Source: Spartobacteria bacterium (lineage in GTDB: Bacteria > Verrucomicrobiota > Verrucomicrobiia > Chthoniobacterales > UBA10450). From it: a DNA stretch of 6,091 bases. Under the pieces are notes generated by a model, which was not told the origin of the DNA, did not search any database, and was given only the letters and a program-made list of their open reading frames with translations. Position numbers and translations under genes: made by a program. Positions 5,510 through 6,091 of the stretch are shown here, piece after piece (the first letter of the stretch is position 1; each line of letters opens with the position of its first letter). The DNA is taken from NCBI GenBank assembly GCA_003445855.1, contig DMCG01000187.1, positions 3,912 to 10,002 on the forward strand, in the 5' to 3' direction.

Positions 5510-6091
5510 TTACGTAACCGCGGCAACTGGAAACGATTCCAACCACTTTTCGAGCTTCATTCTCAAGCTATCCAGGCCTCCTCCGGTTTTAGCGGAAATA
5601 GCTGCGAGCTCGATCGAAGGAAATCGGTTCCGCAATGCTTCGAGATTTTCTTTCGCCCCTGGCAAATCCATTTTATTCGCAATGATGCACCATGGCCGTT
5701 CTGACAACATCGGATCGTAAAGATCGATTTCCCGCCGGAGATTTTGCAGGTCTTCGATCGGATTGCGGCCTTCGCTGCCCGCAACATCGACAACGAAAAG
5801 CAAAATGCGGCAGCGCGTAATGTGCCGCAAAAAATCGTGGCCGAGTCCGAGATTGCGATGCGCCCCTTCGATCAAACCCGGAATGTCCGCGATCGCTGCG
5901 CGCCGATAACCGGGAAACTCAACCACGCCAATAATCGGATGCAGCGTCGTGAACGGATACGGCGCCACTTTCGGCCGCGCCGCCGAGATTATGCGCAGCA
6001 AAGTCGACTTGCCAGCGTTCGGATAACCGACCAATCCCGCGTCCGCGATCGTGCGCAATTCAAACAGGAAATGTCCCTGCTCGCCTTCTTC
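5510..6091 (-). CDS. obg: Obg-family GTPase, G domain and C-terminus (5' end outside the window)
   Basis: Obg is an essential ribosome-associated GTPase involved in large-subunit assembly and stress control. The 193 residues present start inside the gene with EEGEQGHFLFELRTIADAGL. This is the end of the glycine-rich Obg fold running into the G domain. All G motifs are visible: P-loop GYPNAGKST (22-30), switch I PFTTLHP, G3 DIPGLIEGA, G4 NKMD and G5 SAK. The YPFTT and LGLGHDFLRHI segments are characteristic of Obg and separate it from Era or Der. The protein stops soon after the G domain (EKWLESFPVAAVT), so it lacks the extra C-terminal OCT domain of some Firmicute and actinobacterial forms. 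The frame has no stop up to the window edge, so the true start lies beyond 6091. Confidence 0.96.
   Translation of the reverse strand, partial: EEGEQGHFLFELRTIADAGLVGYPNAGKSTLLRIISAARPKVAPYPFTTLHPIIGVVEFPGYRRAAIADIPGLIEGAHRNLGLGHDFLRHITRCRILLFVVDVAGSEGRNPIEDLQNLRREIDLYDPMLSERPWCIIANKMDLPGAKENLEALRNRFPSIELAAISAKTGGGLDSLRMKLEKWLESFPVAAVT

Overview
The window carries one minus-strand gene run. Read in the direction of transcription, from the high coordinates down, it holds the 3' part of the GTPase gene obg, a GT-B glycosyltransferase, the first five genes of an F-type ATP synthase operon (atpB, atpE, atpF, atpH, atpA), and the 5' part of an ORF6N-domain gene that runs off the low-coordinate edge. 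No convincing gene lies on the plus strand, and I see no tRNA, rRNA, CRISPR array or insertion sequence.

Organism: a bacterium of moderate GC content (mid-50s per cent by eye). Three traits fit Verrucomicrobiota, perhaps a soil lineage: an AtpB with a cleavable signal peptide, a short delta subunit of only 130 residues, and an ORF6N-domain gene. None is exclusive to that phylum, so the placement is an inference of moderate strength.

Layout: obg ends at 5510. A 67-nt gap leads to the glycosyltransferase (5442-4216). A 143-nt gap without a recognisable gene leads to atpB (4072-3149). A 63-nt gap with a dyad leads to atpE (3085-2870), and 51 nt later comes atpF (2818-2267). atpF overlaps atpH (2270-1878) by 4 nt at an ATGA. 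atpH is followed after 28 nt by atpA (1849-317). Subunits a, c and b (F0), delta (stator) and alpha (F1) are therefore all encoded here. The rest of F1 (gamma, beta, epsilon) is not in the window. The c subunit has a proton-type ion site.

The unexpected part is the first 320 nt. Where the standard order puts atpG, straight after atpA, an open minus-strand frame instead encodes an ORF6N (phage-type DNA-binding) domain. Inside that frame are two tandem 27-nt units (nine codons each). Each unit is a near-perfect palindrome, and two of the base pairs have changed on both arms between the units. Either a mobile-element-type regulator gene has entered the ATP synthase operon, or the operon is split after atpA. 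The repeat itself looks like a structure-conserving, possibly expandable coding repeat. Another trait of the window is that none of the seven visible gene starts has a clear Shine-Dalgarno sequence.
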